Assembly: GCA_003864495.1 (NCBI GenBank)
Contig: PEDN01001366.1
Location: 62,001 to 126,000 of the forward strand
Length of the DNA: 64,000 nt
Direction of reading: 5' to 3'
Source of the DNA: Nemopilema nomurai
Lineage: Eukaryota > Cnidaria > Scyphozoa > Rhizostomeae > Rhizostomatidae
In this document: positions 53,268 to 64,000 of the stretch, one piece after another
How the letters are laid out: each line of letters starts with the position of its first letter
Numbering within the stretch: the first letter of the stretch is position 1
Translations under genes and position numbers: made by a program
The notes under the pieces: model-generated
What the model saw: the letters and a program-made list of their open reading frames with translations, nothing else
Told to the model about the DNA's origin: nothing
Database searches by the model: none

Positions 53268-56200
53268 TTACTGGATGAGGGTGTCTCCGTCGAAGTTGGC
53301 TTTACGAAGGGTATGGTGGCCCTCAAGATGTTTACGTCCCCTATTCATTACAATAAATCAGTTCATCAGCATCTTCTGGAACTGGGTATCTCTGTAGTCA
53401 GTCAAATTTGATTCTGTAAATTTAAACATAAAACATTAAGCTACCTGGTATTCAAGCCTCAAAAGAATCGAAAGAAAAATATTGGACGAGGTACTTGTAG
53501 AGTTACCTCATGCTTCAATTAAAAATGAATAATTCTCAAAGCGAGGTAGAGGATTGATGGCTCCCCACGACTAAGACGAAATCTTCTCTCGCATTCCGTA
53601 TCATTTCAAAGAGGAGTTCAGTTGAATGCATCAAGTAATACTAGGTCTACTTACAGTGACACATCTGCTGACTGAAGCGATGACCTAAAAGGGACAAAGA
53701 GCTAACGATCAATGGAAAGCCTAATTTATTTACTCCACATGGAAGCCTTACCCTTTAAATAAGCAACCTTATAATTTGGCTGATTATCTATTAGACTTTG
53801 GATACTGCAGAGAACTATTTTGCGTAACGTTAGGTTAGGGAAGGAGACTACTTTTCAACTAGAATCAATAGAAAACAAATCGAAGAATTTGGTAAGGCAA
53901 AACTCACTGGTGAATCGTTGCGTTGATTGGGGATCCGAGCGGCAAATCTAAAAAGATGAGATGAGAGTTTATAAAACACAGCACAGCATTCGACCCCGGG
54001 AACCACAACAATAACATGATTTACCCTCTAAACATTGTGGAGGCAAGACCATGGAGTTCTGTGAAACACTTAACGCTAGGTTTTAAACATCAACTTCACG
54101 ATAGCAGCTGTTTATACAAAGATATCGTGCTTACAGGAAATGGCGGGTGACAAAGTGCTGAGTTGACCCTGGCTGGATTCCGACATTCTGAAGTAGGTCT
54201 TCAACCAATAACGACCATTCGCTCCGGCGATAATGGGGGTACTGACGACAAAGGTATGGGGTAGGGTGTCTCTTGGAACCTAAACCCTACGTACTGTATG
54301 ACGTGCAGAAATTTTAATTTGAGTTGATGCAAAACAGATATCTGGTAATAACATTCGAGAATTTTCTACAAAATTAATCTAGCTTGTTTTAATTTAACTT
54401 AGCATAGCATTATTGTTGAAGAATCAAGGGAGAAAGCAGGTGAAATAAACTTCACAAAAAATGACATGGTATTTCGATTGTGCAATCGATTGAGCGAGGC
54501 TTTTTGACAAGACCAAGCAAGCTGCAGTCGGAACCCTTACGAGATGCCGGTAAAGTAAACACGGTGTCGACTCTATTCCGGGCCTGTTGATTCATATTGT
54601 CAATAAATCTTTGCAGAGGCATTTCTAAAAAGTGCCCGTTAGCAATAACACAGTCCCGGTCGAATGTTTGGCAGACAATAAAACTGATGCCTGGTGTTTG
54701 TCGATAAATATCTGTTCTGCAATCGAGAAACCCGTTTTTTCGGGCCTATTAACTCTGGCAGAGCTACCTTGTATTGTTTCTATGATCCATACATTATTTG
54801 CATATCGGAAGTCTTTGTTTGATTTTGCCTGAACCCATAGAGCACGATTTGTGTTTAGGGGACTTGAAAGTGAAAGCAGCACGGATTTGCAAAACCTTGT
54901 CTTTAGGAAAAACAGGAGCTTCGATTCTAATTAAAATTCTGATGGGCGAGACAGCTCACACACACACCACTGCCTTAAACTGTTTAAGCTTAGTAGACAA
55001 AATACTGCGCGAGGCAAGGTCGCTAACATCGTAAAATGTTTTTGATGAACAAGGGTCTTTGGAGAAGCGCTTATATGAAGACCTTGGGGTTTGTTGAAGG
55101 GGAATTGTAGTAGTTTTTTGTAATAATAAGCATACATAATTTACACGCTAACCTCGTTTCCACCTCCATATATAACCCTCCTTTTCATTCATATAGCCAG
55201 TCAGTTTAACACTTCAAAGCGAGTGGTTTGTATCTTGCGTTTACCTTTTGCCTGACTACTCAAAGTAACAGAGGAATCAGAGGCGGCATTATCTATATTA
55301 CTGAATAAGGGGGAGGGGGGGGGTTGGGCAATCAATAGGGCCTCGTAATGGGGCTTGCTCTATTATAAAAAGGGCAGTACTTTGAGATGAATTCAATCTT
55401 ACCCAATAGATCATCATTGTTGTCCTCAGAAACAGAAGGGCGAAGATACTTCAAGAAGCCAGGATCTTCAACCTAGTAAATCAAGATAAACATGGAGTAA
55501 GAATCGCTGCTCAAAAGAAGCAGAATTGACAATAATGCCCTAATCTCAGGATCGAGGCCTGCCTTGAAACCAATGGAGCAACAACTTTCAGAATAAGTCA
55601 CAGAGATAAAAACGTCACTTGGGATAGCAGCTGAAGGGGTCTGGGAACAACATTTACGTAATAACGACAAATGGAACAGCTTAAGGGGTGATTCATTTCT
55701 CATGCAGTTGCTCATGAAAACGACAAAATCTCTGCCTGAATCAAAATACTAAGGAACTGATAACATGTAAAGAAATGGTACAGTGAATTGTTTGATTGTC
55801 TGCCAGAAATGTTTTCCTCCCTAGTAAGTCGACTCTAACCCGTGATTTCACCATAGGTCATTTCAAAAGAACAACAGAATATAAAACCACTGCTTTCTTT
55901 TAATGAAATATTTCATAACTCACATTGTCAGATTTTACCCAAAAGTCGCTGTTTAAGTTTGCTGGTGTTTTGTTCTTTGAGGGCGTCCTCCTTGTTGATC
56001 TTCTAACAGGAGTTGTTAGCAAGGGAAAAACATTGTTTTCTTTATCTTCCGTTGCTACGTTGCTTTTCAAAGGAATGTCCTTTCAAGATGAAAAGAACAA
56101 TGCAACTTAAAAAGAATTGACGTTACATTTACAGAAAACAGTCTTTGACACAAGAACAAATATTCACAATTATTCAAATGTTACAAGTGATATGTGTCAA

Positions 56201-59200
56201 AGACTTTGCAATACGAGAGCTGTCTTATATAGTTTTGAAATGTGAAATTTCAATATGTTTGTCTTTGAAAGAAACTGTTATTTGGCTTGACAAACATGGC
56301 TTTCAAAGTTTGTCAAAAACTGGTTACATTAAACACTACAGCTCTGAATTGACAAGTTAGACTTTGAAAGCAGTTATATTAATTTACTGATATGCGCTTG
56401 AGGAAATAAATATAGAAATACTTTTCCTGCCATTTCAGTTCTAAAAAACCAAACGAAATGCAAACAATTGCTTGACCATTCGAAGTAACATTTCCAAAAC
56501 GTGAAATTTTGATTTAAATGAACAACAGTGGGGACACCTAACTTACGTTTTCAATTTGGATCAGGAAAACGTTGTCTTCATCAGCTGATGTTTTGGCTTT
56601 TGAAGGCGTTTTTCTAATCGATTTTCTGGCAGGGGGTCTCCGAATGGGAGATAACTTGTTTGGTTCGTTTGTTTCCTCTGTTTTGCTTAAAGGAATGTCC
56701 TGTTCAGAAAAAGATTCAAAATATTATACAGTTCTTTAAAAAAAGAAACATAAGTAATCTCGAGAAACACTTGTGGCGTATGCAAAGTAAAGATACGCCA
56801 CGACACAGGGGTAAGAGTGAGTCGTAGCTTGCATATAAATACCTTGCGCATGCTCGCGAGCGACCCATACACAGAGTACTTTAGACGGTTTAATTGAATT
56901 GCATTTTTATAAATTAACTGCTATATATCCATCACAAAATTAGGATTAACACAAACACATCAGGATGGTTGAAGTTTGTCGCTCAGATCAATAGGTTGAA
57001 AGCCCAAATCAAGATCAATACTTTTCCAGGACTAAAAATATTTGCCGGTACTGTTTCCTTGAACAAACATAAAGGAAAATGATCTATATGCATTAAGATA
57101 GTTGGACCAGTCAAATGTAATTAGAGGATGGTCACAAGAAATTGGGCGTATGTTTTGAATTGCCACTCCAGAGATGTGGCTGAAGAATTAGAAAACAGCC
57201 GACTTACGTTTCCAATCTGAATCAAGAAAACATCGTCTTCCTCTGCTGATGTTTTATTCTTCAGGGGGGTTTTCCTCGTCGACCTTCTGATCGGAGTTTT
57301 ACGAATAGGCGACAACTTGCTCCCCTCCGGCTCCTCCCCCTTGTTCTCCTCTTGGTTACTCTCCAGCATAACGTCCTGTTTACAAATTTGCACCAGAGAC
57401 ATTAAACAGGTAATAACAATTAGGTATGGCGTAGAATATCCCATAAATTCTAAAATGAAAAAAATTCATAGCAAACAAAAATATTCATCTCTAGCATTCG
57501 CAATCAATAATATTAAGGCAATATTTGCAAATAAACATAAAAATTTCCATCGTTTGGTAAAAAAAGTACAGCCTTGTAAATGATGCAAAATAAATAAACC
57601 ATAGCGATTCAAGATTCATACCGACTCAGATTTCAACGAGCCCATTTTTGCTCGCATCTTCTCCTTAAACTTTCGAATTTCCTCCTGCCTGGAGATAACT
57701 TTTGCGGAGTTAATCTTCTTGGTCTAGAAGAGAACATCAATTGTCACACTAGGCTTTAAGCTCCTTTGCATAGTCATTATCAGATGATAATGTTTAGAAC
57801 AGGCACCAACTGACAGAACTCTACTGACAATGCAAATCAATATTTCAATGACAAGTGTAGTGACTCGTCTGTCTACACTTAATTGTCACACCATGTCATG
57901 CTGACACAGGTTTTCTCGCTCCTTAGCCTAGACTGTTCCATCCCCATAACACTTTGAAAAATGAACTGCCAACAAGTGCACTTTCACCCAGGAAACTTAA
58001 AAAGCAATTTAAAAAAATCACCTCAACGGTCTTCTTTGTTTTTAGGACCCGTTTTGGTTTTTCTTCACCCAGTTGTTTTGTTTTGAAGTTTCAAGCTCGG
58101 CGAATTTTTTATTCACATCTTCGATCTACAAAAAGAATAAACAATGAAATAATAAGAATTTCCAAACATATCGACATATTGATCATCCAATGTTAAGACT
58201 GAAATTTACAATTTATTGACCTTATATCGACCTTTTCAGAGCACCATGGTTTGCGATTGTGAATCTACGCCTACGCCAACACACGCTATCTGAATCTGCT
58301 CTCTTTTCAGTCCACCAGTGTCACGTAATTTGATGAGAGTGTTCGTACATAGAACCAAGATAAAGTTATTTGACATGCAGATTTTGTTAGAGAAAACTTC
58401 TTTTAAAAAGAAAGCAGGGTCTGGTGAAATGTGAACAACCATCAAGCCCTTACTTGAAAGTCTACCATGTCCCAGAATCCTTGTAGGTCAGAGGCTGTTG
58501 CGCCTTGTTCAGCTTTGTGACTCTGTTACAAATGAAGGACCAAGCATAAAATATCAATAGTTATGTAGAAGATAACGTTTCACAGAAATAGTGGTCAAGA
58601 TTAAAAAAATTAAAGATGATTGAGAAATAATTGGTAACAAGAGTAAACACTTACTGTAGCAAGGCTGGATAGAAATTCGAAAAGGAAAGGATTTAGATTC
58701 CAAAAAGAGCACAGAAAAAATTTAGATTCCAAAAAGAGCAAGGAAAAATGAGCTGAAATATCCCAGCTAATGCAAACCACTGGTCATTAGGAGGTTCTCT
58801 GATATATACCCCTGCAACCCCCATCTATCACTTGGAAATGGCAATTCAAATTATTCCAAGCTCCTTCTCATATTGCTCCTTTCTTCTCATGATGTTGACC
58901 ATTTCATCTTTTCCTTTGTGAGCTAGTATAATGTATGTTTAATCATATACACCGTTTGACATATAGTATAAGTCTTAGCATGATTATGGTAATCTTCATT
59001 TATGCTCAGTTTGTGACATTAAAATATTGTTGCAGGTAGAGTGCAGTTACCTGGTGTAGATTTATCAGGTCTTCAAACTGCTTGAATCTCTGGTCCATGA
59101 GTAGCTGTGCCTTGCCAATAACACTTCGTATAAGACCAGTGACTAACAATCAAAGGGAAAAATCATAAATCATCAGTGATTTAAAAAATAACTGCCACCA

Positions 59201-61940
59201 CTGATGAAATGTCTATGAGCATTGCCTGCATCTACTATACAAAATAAAATGCTTTCACAGGCTCCTCCAAAGTCAGACATTCACCTAACTGTTATGGGTG
59301 AGTAGTTAGGAGTGGGGGCTCACCCACTAAGGCTATGCCAACAATGGTGATAGCCTGTGCCAAAGTAACACCTTAGGCCCCATAAAAGAGGGTCAGCAGG
59401 AATCATGGTAAAAATCTGGTAATTACAGGTGAAGAGATTGCAACAGGGCTGCAACACTTTATCTGATCATTATTCAAGTGTCACTCTTCTCAAATATCAA
59501 TTCAACTTGATGGGCATTAAGCGAGAGGATTGCTAAAATCCAGTCACCCTATCGTTTATTACTTTAAGGGTGTCCAATGGCTGCTCTGTGAGCATAGTGT
59601 TATGGTCTTTGATGAGAACAGATTATCCAGGATCTGCTAAAATAAAGTTGGCTAACCAAGCCTTCCTCTGAAATATAGGACTAAACACAAATGCAGCACA
59701 GAACACAATTTAACAGTCTGTGTAGCATCTGCTTCTGAAATATGCCTTTAAATTATAAGTTTGTTTATGTGAAAACTTAGGTTTCAAACAAAATAGAAAG
59801 TTACTTGAAATGACGAAATAAAAGACATGAAGACTTACCATCTTCAGAGAGCAACCCCATCTGATCTTGCTCCTCTAGATATTTACTCCATATGTTATTA
59901 AACTTCTCAAGTTTTTGTCTCTCACCCTCTACCAACTTTCTAAAATGTGCAGTACTCTTGATTCTTCTAGGTGTAAAGCCATCACCACTGATCTCCTCAA
60001 GTATATGTTTTGGAAGAGCTTTAGGCTTCTTTGGTGTCTTTCCTGGACGCCCCTTCAAAACTGGCTTGCTCAAAGGACTTTCCATCTTATTGCTTATTGA
60101 CTCATTGCACTGAATGTCCATCTTGTCAGAAATTAATGACATTTCATTTTCTGCTTTCTTCACTGGCTCTGTTTTCTCCTTGATACTTTCATCTTTCAAT
60201 GAAGAATTGAACCTCTCTATTGGGTCCACTAGAAGCTTTTTGATAAAACTATCTGATTTCTTTGCATCATTAATAGCATCACCATTATCAATCCTAACCG
60301 CTTCATTAAACTTTGCAATTACATCATTTGTTGCAAAATCAAACACTTCCATTGAGCCTTTCTTGCTTTCTTCATTTGTGATCTTCAAAGATTCATTGAA
60401 CTTTGCGATGGGGTCATTAAACTCTAATTCATTCAAGGCAAAATTTGCTGCTGGAGAATTTTGGCAAAACTTGAAGGTGGTTGGTAACATATCATCTTGA
60501 TTGAATGAAAATGCAAACCCATTTTCAAATGATTTTACTTGCTCAGTTGGTGAAATGGTTTTGGGACCTATAAGGCAAGGATTTTTGTTAGATTGTCTTG
60601 TAGCCCTATCTGAGAAGGTAGCCATGGCTATCATTCATGGTAGACATAGACATATTTTGTTTACTTTACATATAAAAAACAGACAGTAAATTTAGGTTTA
60701 AAAAGTGCATAAAGCCAAAACTGGTAAAATTTTGCAGTCCTCATTAACAAGAAGATTTCTTAGATTAAAGAAACAAAGGAAACAAATAAAGAAGCAACCT
60801 ATAATTAGAATTAATCACTCACTCCTTTTCTTTATATCTTCATTGTCATTTCTTTCTTTTCTGGATCTAGTTTGGATAGTCTTTTTCGATACAACTGGGT
60901 TCTATGATGTAGTTCAAAGTTTGGTATTAGGTAACCAAACAGCATTGCAGTCATCAAATAAATCAAAGGTGTACACAGTTGTTATTCGTAGAACTGACTC
61001 AGCATATCAGTGTCTTTTGGCAGGATAAAGATATACATTTCAATATTAACTTATACAAAAATAATCTGATAAATCAAATAATAGATCAAATTCTTCCATA
61101 AAATTAAGATACAACAGAAACTACTAACTTTGTTTCCTTTCTTCACCTCTTCTTGTTTTGCACAATTCTTTGCATACGACCTTGTTATTCTACGATTGCA
61201 AGCTTGATTTTCAGGTGCAATCTGTTTTCTGCCTGCTTTCTTAAGTGCGTCCGATACTAGGTACTTTGTCGGTGAATGCTTCACGTGTTTAACCACGAAC
61301 TCTTTCTTTTTAATTTCAAATTGTCTTTTCCTGTCTCTCTCTAACTTCCACGCAATTAGTTGCTCGCGTCTCTTGTCCGCTAGACGAAAAAATGGTGAAC
61401 AGTTGAATTTTTTTTTAAAGATTTGGGTCTGCAACTTGGATTGAGTTTTAATTTCACTGTGTTGCCTAGCTTCATCGTAGAAGTTCAGATAACAACTAAC
61501 CTCATTACATGCCTGATGTCTGAAAAAATTGAGAAATACCAAAGTTGCCATCTTCCCATATGGCAAATATTTCGATAATATTGTCAAAACATAAGGAATA
61601 TTTACATTTTGCTGTCAATATAGGATTAACATTTAAAAAGATCATTGGAGGTAGGGTGGTCCTAAACATGACAGATGCGAATTTTAAAGGCGATCGTTCA
61701 AAGATCAGTTGAGTTTGAAGGCAATGACTCTCGTCTTGGAAAACCGAAGTATAAATTTGGCCTACCTTTCGGGGCCTTTTCTTCTGGCGATTGTTCGATT
61801 TTCCTTCTCTTTTGCACCTCTGTAGCCCGTGCTTGCTTCTTATGTCCTTCATTCTGCCTTTTAACGGTTTCACGCCTGTTTCTACTGTCTATAGACCCCT
61901 TGAATACGCCACGGATGGGATTTTTTGCCCTTGCATCCAT
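53268..61940 (-). CDS. DLGAP/HURP-family protein (GKAP domain)
   Basis: Fourteen exons splice in phase to 722 residues: 61940-61766, 61379-61125, 60567-59839, 59142-59051, 58522-58454, 58125-58069, 57723-57622, 57375-57208, 56699-56547, 56079-55924, 55472-55403, 53947-53908, 53684-53655, 53340-53268. The N-terminus is basic and coiled, with DKRREQLIAWKLERDRKRQF, like the microtubule-binding start of HURP/DLGAP5. The GKAP core (about 387-490) reads GLIRSVIGKAQLLMDQRFKQ, SDLQGFWDMVDFQIEDVNKKF and QNNW, then RQEEIRKFKEKMRAKM, which is diagnostic of the family. Single-copy members in simple animals could serve the mitotic-spindle role, the synaptic-scaffold role, or both. The C-terminus lacks the QTRL PDZ ligand of vertebrate DLGAP1-4 and ends TLIQ. 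Three tandem exons near the 3' end repeat an SPIRKTP/RRSTRKTP module. The exon-6 donor is the weakest point (see finding). Confidence 0.85.
55307..55328 (+). other. G-run in a DLGAP-gene intron
   Basis: A near-unbroken run of G (GGGGGAGGGGGGGGGG, then TTGGG) stands out in an AT-rich setting. It is a candidate G-quadruplex former on the plus strand. Confidence 0.5.
55924..57375 (-). repeat. Three tandemly duplicated exons in the DLGAP-like gene
   Basis: Exons 57375-57208 (168 nt), 56699-56547 (153 nt) and 56079-55924 (156 nt) all start with D(V/I)-(M/P)-L, are all phase 0-0, and carry the same module. The three versions are SPIRKTPIRRSTRKTPLKNK, SPIRRPPARKSIRKTPSKAK and TTPVRRSTRRTPSKNK. The first two end in EDDVFLIQIGN / EDNVFLIQIEN and the third in NSDFWVKSDN. 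The modules are rich in S/T-P-x-K/R (CDK-type) and R-R-S (basophilic kinase) sites. Confidence 0.85.
56141..56204. repeat. 11-bp inverted repeat in a DLGAP-gene intron
   Basis: GTCTTTGACAC (56141-56151) and GTGTCAAAGAC (56194-56204) are exact inverted copies with a 42-nt spacer, in the intron between two of the duplicated exons. Confidence 0.6.
58691..58748. repeat. 29-bp tandem duplication in an intron
   Basis: ATTTAGATTCCAAAAAGAGC begins two consecutive 29-bp units, in the intron upstream of the SDLQGFWDM exon of the DLGAP-like gene. Confidence 0.8.
59839..60567 (-). other. DLGAP-like gene exon with three DPIAKFN motifs
   Basis: Within this 243-codon exon a short motif occurs three times, spaced 30 and 33 residues: NDPIAKFNESLK (about 60417-60382), NDVIAKFNEAVR (about 60327-60292) and VDPIERFNSSLK (about 60228-60193). 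The linkers are acidic and polar. The pattern suggests a repeated short binding motif in an otherwise disordered region. Confidence 0.75.
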
Positions 61941-63624
61941 CTTTAAAATTCAGCAGATATTCAAATTTGAAGAATGCGCGCCATCAAACATGTCGTTGGA
62001 AAATTTGACATTGAAGGGCATGATTGGTTCCCATAACGAGATTGCAGATCCATTGCGAGGCATATCCCTTCAAGTCATTGTTCCATGTCTCAAGATAAAC
62101 TAACCGCAAATAAAATAACATCTATCAAGCTTAAGGTTCTATATATTCCTGTGGTTTACCGCCAGTGCCTGTGGAATGACATTAATATTTGGGGGTTGCC
62201 CATTATATTCCTTCTCATTCAGTACGCCATTCTAAAGGAAACATTCTGCAGTGTGGCAATTTGATATAAATTTTAAACAAAAGTCGAAGAAAGGTGCAAC
62301 AGCCTCTTTCAATTCTTAAAGTGAACAGCCACAAAGAATTGCTGCTTTTCTCTCGTTTACTGACCCACGGGATGGAAGTCTGGGGTTGCCCTGCCTCAAA
62401 TCGTGCAAGATCATCGCGGAGGAAACTGTTGCAAAGCCACCTATCATCGGTTTTGAAATTGCTAAGATGATATTTTGCAAGTTTTCAGTTCTTCCTAGTC
62501 CCTAATAATACATAGGTCCCAGACAAAAAGGGACACAGGTTTATTCAAGTGGCAAATTGAAACCGGAATCATTCGCTTTTCGTTTCAGCTAGTTTCAGTA
62601 TTTCCGTTCCGGATCACTTGCATAAACAGCAGTCACATGTGGCAGTTCTTGGAAACGAGGCCGCATTTCAAGATGGTCAATAAGTGACGTAGCGAAATGT
62701 AATTTTTATTTTATTTCATGGTTATATCAGTTTTATGCATTGTTTGTTGTGGAAGTTTGCACCGATGACTATATCTATGGTAAGTAAATATTTATCTAAC
62801 ATTTTGACCTACCGACATATGTGTTGCCTTCACTCCCTGTGCAAAATTTTTGTTTTGAAAATAGTTGCGGCGGCGACGAATTACCAAACATTTAAGTTCC
62901 GCTGCAGGACCAACAATTCACTGAAAGCCAGTTTCTCAGAATGAAAAAACTTACATGCCAGTTTACTCTGCAGAGCAAAATAAACCCTTGCATCGATAAC
63001 AGCTATGTAGCCCGCATATAAAAGTTTGTTTAGTCCAGGAAGAACTTTTGGGAAGGACCCTATTATAGGTGATATGATTTAGTCGCTCCGGGCAGATTGC
63101 TGGCTCGGATATTAACTCTTTACATTGCTATTAACAGCAATATTTGCTGTTGTTCAAACCAAATACTTTGAAAGCGTCAAGCTGTTTTGGTTTGTTAGGC
63201 CTAGAAAAAATCAAAATACAAATCATTGCTTTTTGTTTTGTGGTTTTCTTTGTTTTTAAGAGTATTTATTTTCAATTGGATCTCAGCTGCTTCCAATTAT
63301 CCAAGATATGTTTCTTTATCATCTCTCTGAATGCTGATATGAAAAAAGATTCAGCCAAACAATATTTTTAATTACATTTTCAGGTTCTCTTTGAAGCAGT
63401 TTCTAGTAAAAGCTTAAAGTTATGATGCTGAAGGATTTGCAAAAACTTAATATAGTCTGGTAAGCAACTGGTTTTTCTGGCTTTGAAAATAAAACAGTTT
63501 ATTTGAAATTTTATATTAGCATGCAATTTTATTGCAGCTTTATTCAAATCTTGCTTGCTGTAACTTTTGCAAAACTTTTTCTGCTTCATACTTGTCATGC
63601 AAATGCTTTTTTATTCCACATCAG
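61941..63624. other. Divergent intergenic region with probable 5' exon
   Basis: Separates the divergently transcribed DLGAP-like (minus) and BPNT2-like (plus) genes and should hold both promoters. A strong donor (ATG|GTAAGT) at 62779/62780 could end a noncoding first exon of the plus-strand gene, spliced to an acceptor (TTTTTATTCCACATCAG) at 63608-63624. Joining them opens no useful frame from the upstream ATGs, so this exon would be 5' UTR. Confidence 0.4.
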
Positions 63625-63665
63625 AATGAACAACAAAGATGGTCAGTTTTTCTGCAAATATAAAG

Positions 63666-63920
63666 ATGAACCCACTGGGGCTGATACTTGCTTTAATCTC
63701 GATAACAAGCACCATTTTCTACTTCCGTAACATGATCAGAGAAAGTCGTCCAATTAAGAGGCTGTCATCCCTAGCCAGTCGTCTCAAGGCGCAGGGTTAC
63801 AATGTTGTTGGTCTCCAAAGCAATGACATTTCAATGAAGGAGCTTTTAGTTGCATCAATAGAAGTTGCAAAGCGAGGTGGAATCAAAGTAAAGCAAGTCA
63901 GAGAATCAAACAACATTCAG
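63666..63920 (+). CDS. BPNT2: BPNT2-like Golgi 3'-phosphoadenosine phosphate phosphatase, first coding exon (partial)
   Basis: 85 codons up to a donor (CAG|GTAACG) at 63920; the rest lies beyond the window. MNPLGLILALISITSTIFYF is a single N-terminal signal-anchor helix. DISMKELLVASIEVAKRGGI and VKQVRESNNIQ match the start of the inositol-monophosphatase-like fold in BPNT2 (IMPAD1, gPAPP), whose human form has RGGxxVxxVRES at the same place. The family hydrolyses PAP released by sulfotransferases in the Golgi lumen. The metal-binding motifs are not in this exon. An in-frame ATG at 63639 would add nine residues; I prefer 63666 because the family starts close to the SPLG/NPLG segment. Confidence 0.85.
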
Positions 63921-64000
63921 GTAACGAGTCATAACAATCATAAATAAACAGACATTATCTTGATGTCTTATGTGCCACTGCTTGCAGTCATTTTTCTTTG

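Noticed and set aside
53017..53397. 126-codon plus-strand frame
   Set aside because: Antisense to the phase-matched terminal exon of the DLGAP-like gene (53340-53268), which fits the gene model better.

Overview
This window is nuclear DNA from an animal, probably an early-branching one. The genes are broken by many short-to-medium GT-AG introns. They include a Src-type kinase (SH3-SH2-kinase-regulatory tail), a DLGAP/HURP-family protein, a RhoGEF with MORN repeats, a TMEM234 homolog and a BPNT2 (Golgi PAP phosphatase) homolog. Sponge or cnidarian fits; the sequence alone does not settle which. The DNA is AT-rich and there is nothing bacterial in it.

Region 1 (about 0.7-24.1 kb) is repeat-dominated and holds a direct tandem duplication of an ACC-synthase-like PLP enzyme gene (minus strand). 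Copy 1 (8725-12319) is open in two coding exons. Copy 2 (20121-23731) carries a 2-nt and a 1-nt deletion that break the frame. A satellite of about 39 monomers of about 174 bp abuts the 3' side of copy 1, while copy 2 has only two diverged monomers at the same junction. Between the copies lies a 2.25 kb near-perfect inverted repeat with a 13-nt loop (14140-16392). A 0.63 kb element with terminal inverted repeats sits in the 3' flank of copy 2 only (about 18689-19317).

Region 2 (26.7-40.7 kb, minus) is one gene of 28 recognisable coding exons: a long acidic N-terminal exon, a DH (RhoGEF) domain, a PH domain, then 16-18 MORN repeats and a short C-terminus. It resembles the centre of alsin/ALS2, but I see neither the RCC1 propeller nor the VPS9 domain.

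Region 3 (44.2-64 kb) is gene-dense: TMEM234-like (plus, five exons, one GC-AG intron), a Src-type tyrosine kinase (minus), a 14-exon DLGAP/HURP-like gene (minus, with three tandemly duplicated exons near its 3' end), and the first coding exon of a BPNT2-like gene (plus) running off the window. The DLGAP-like and BPNT2-like genes are divergent and share about 1.7 kb of intergenic DNA.

Exon coordinates were read by eye from splice consensus, reading phase and family similarity; no alignment or transcript data were used. Two junctions do not close in phase and are flagged.
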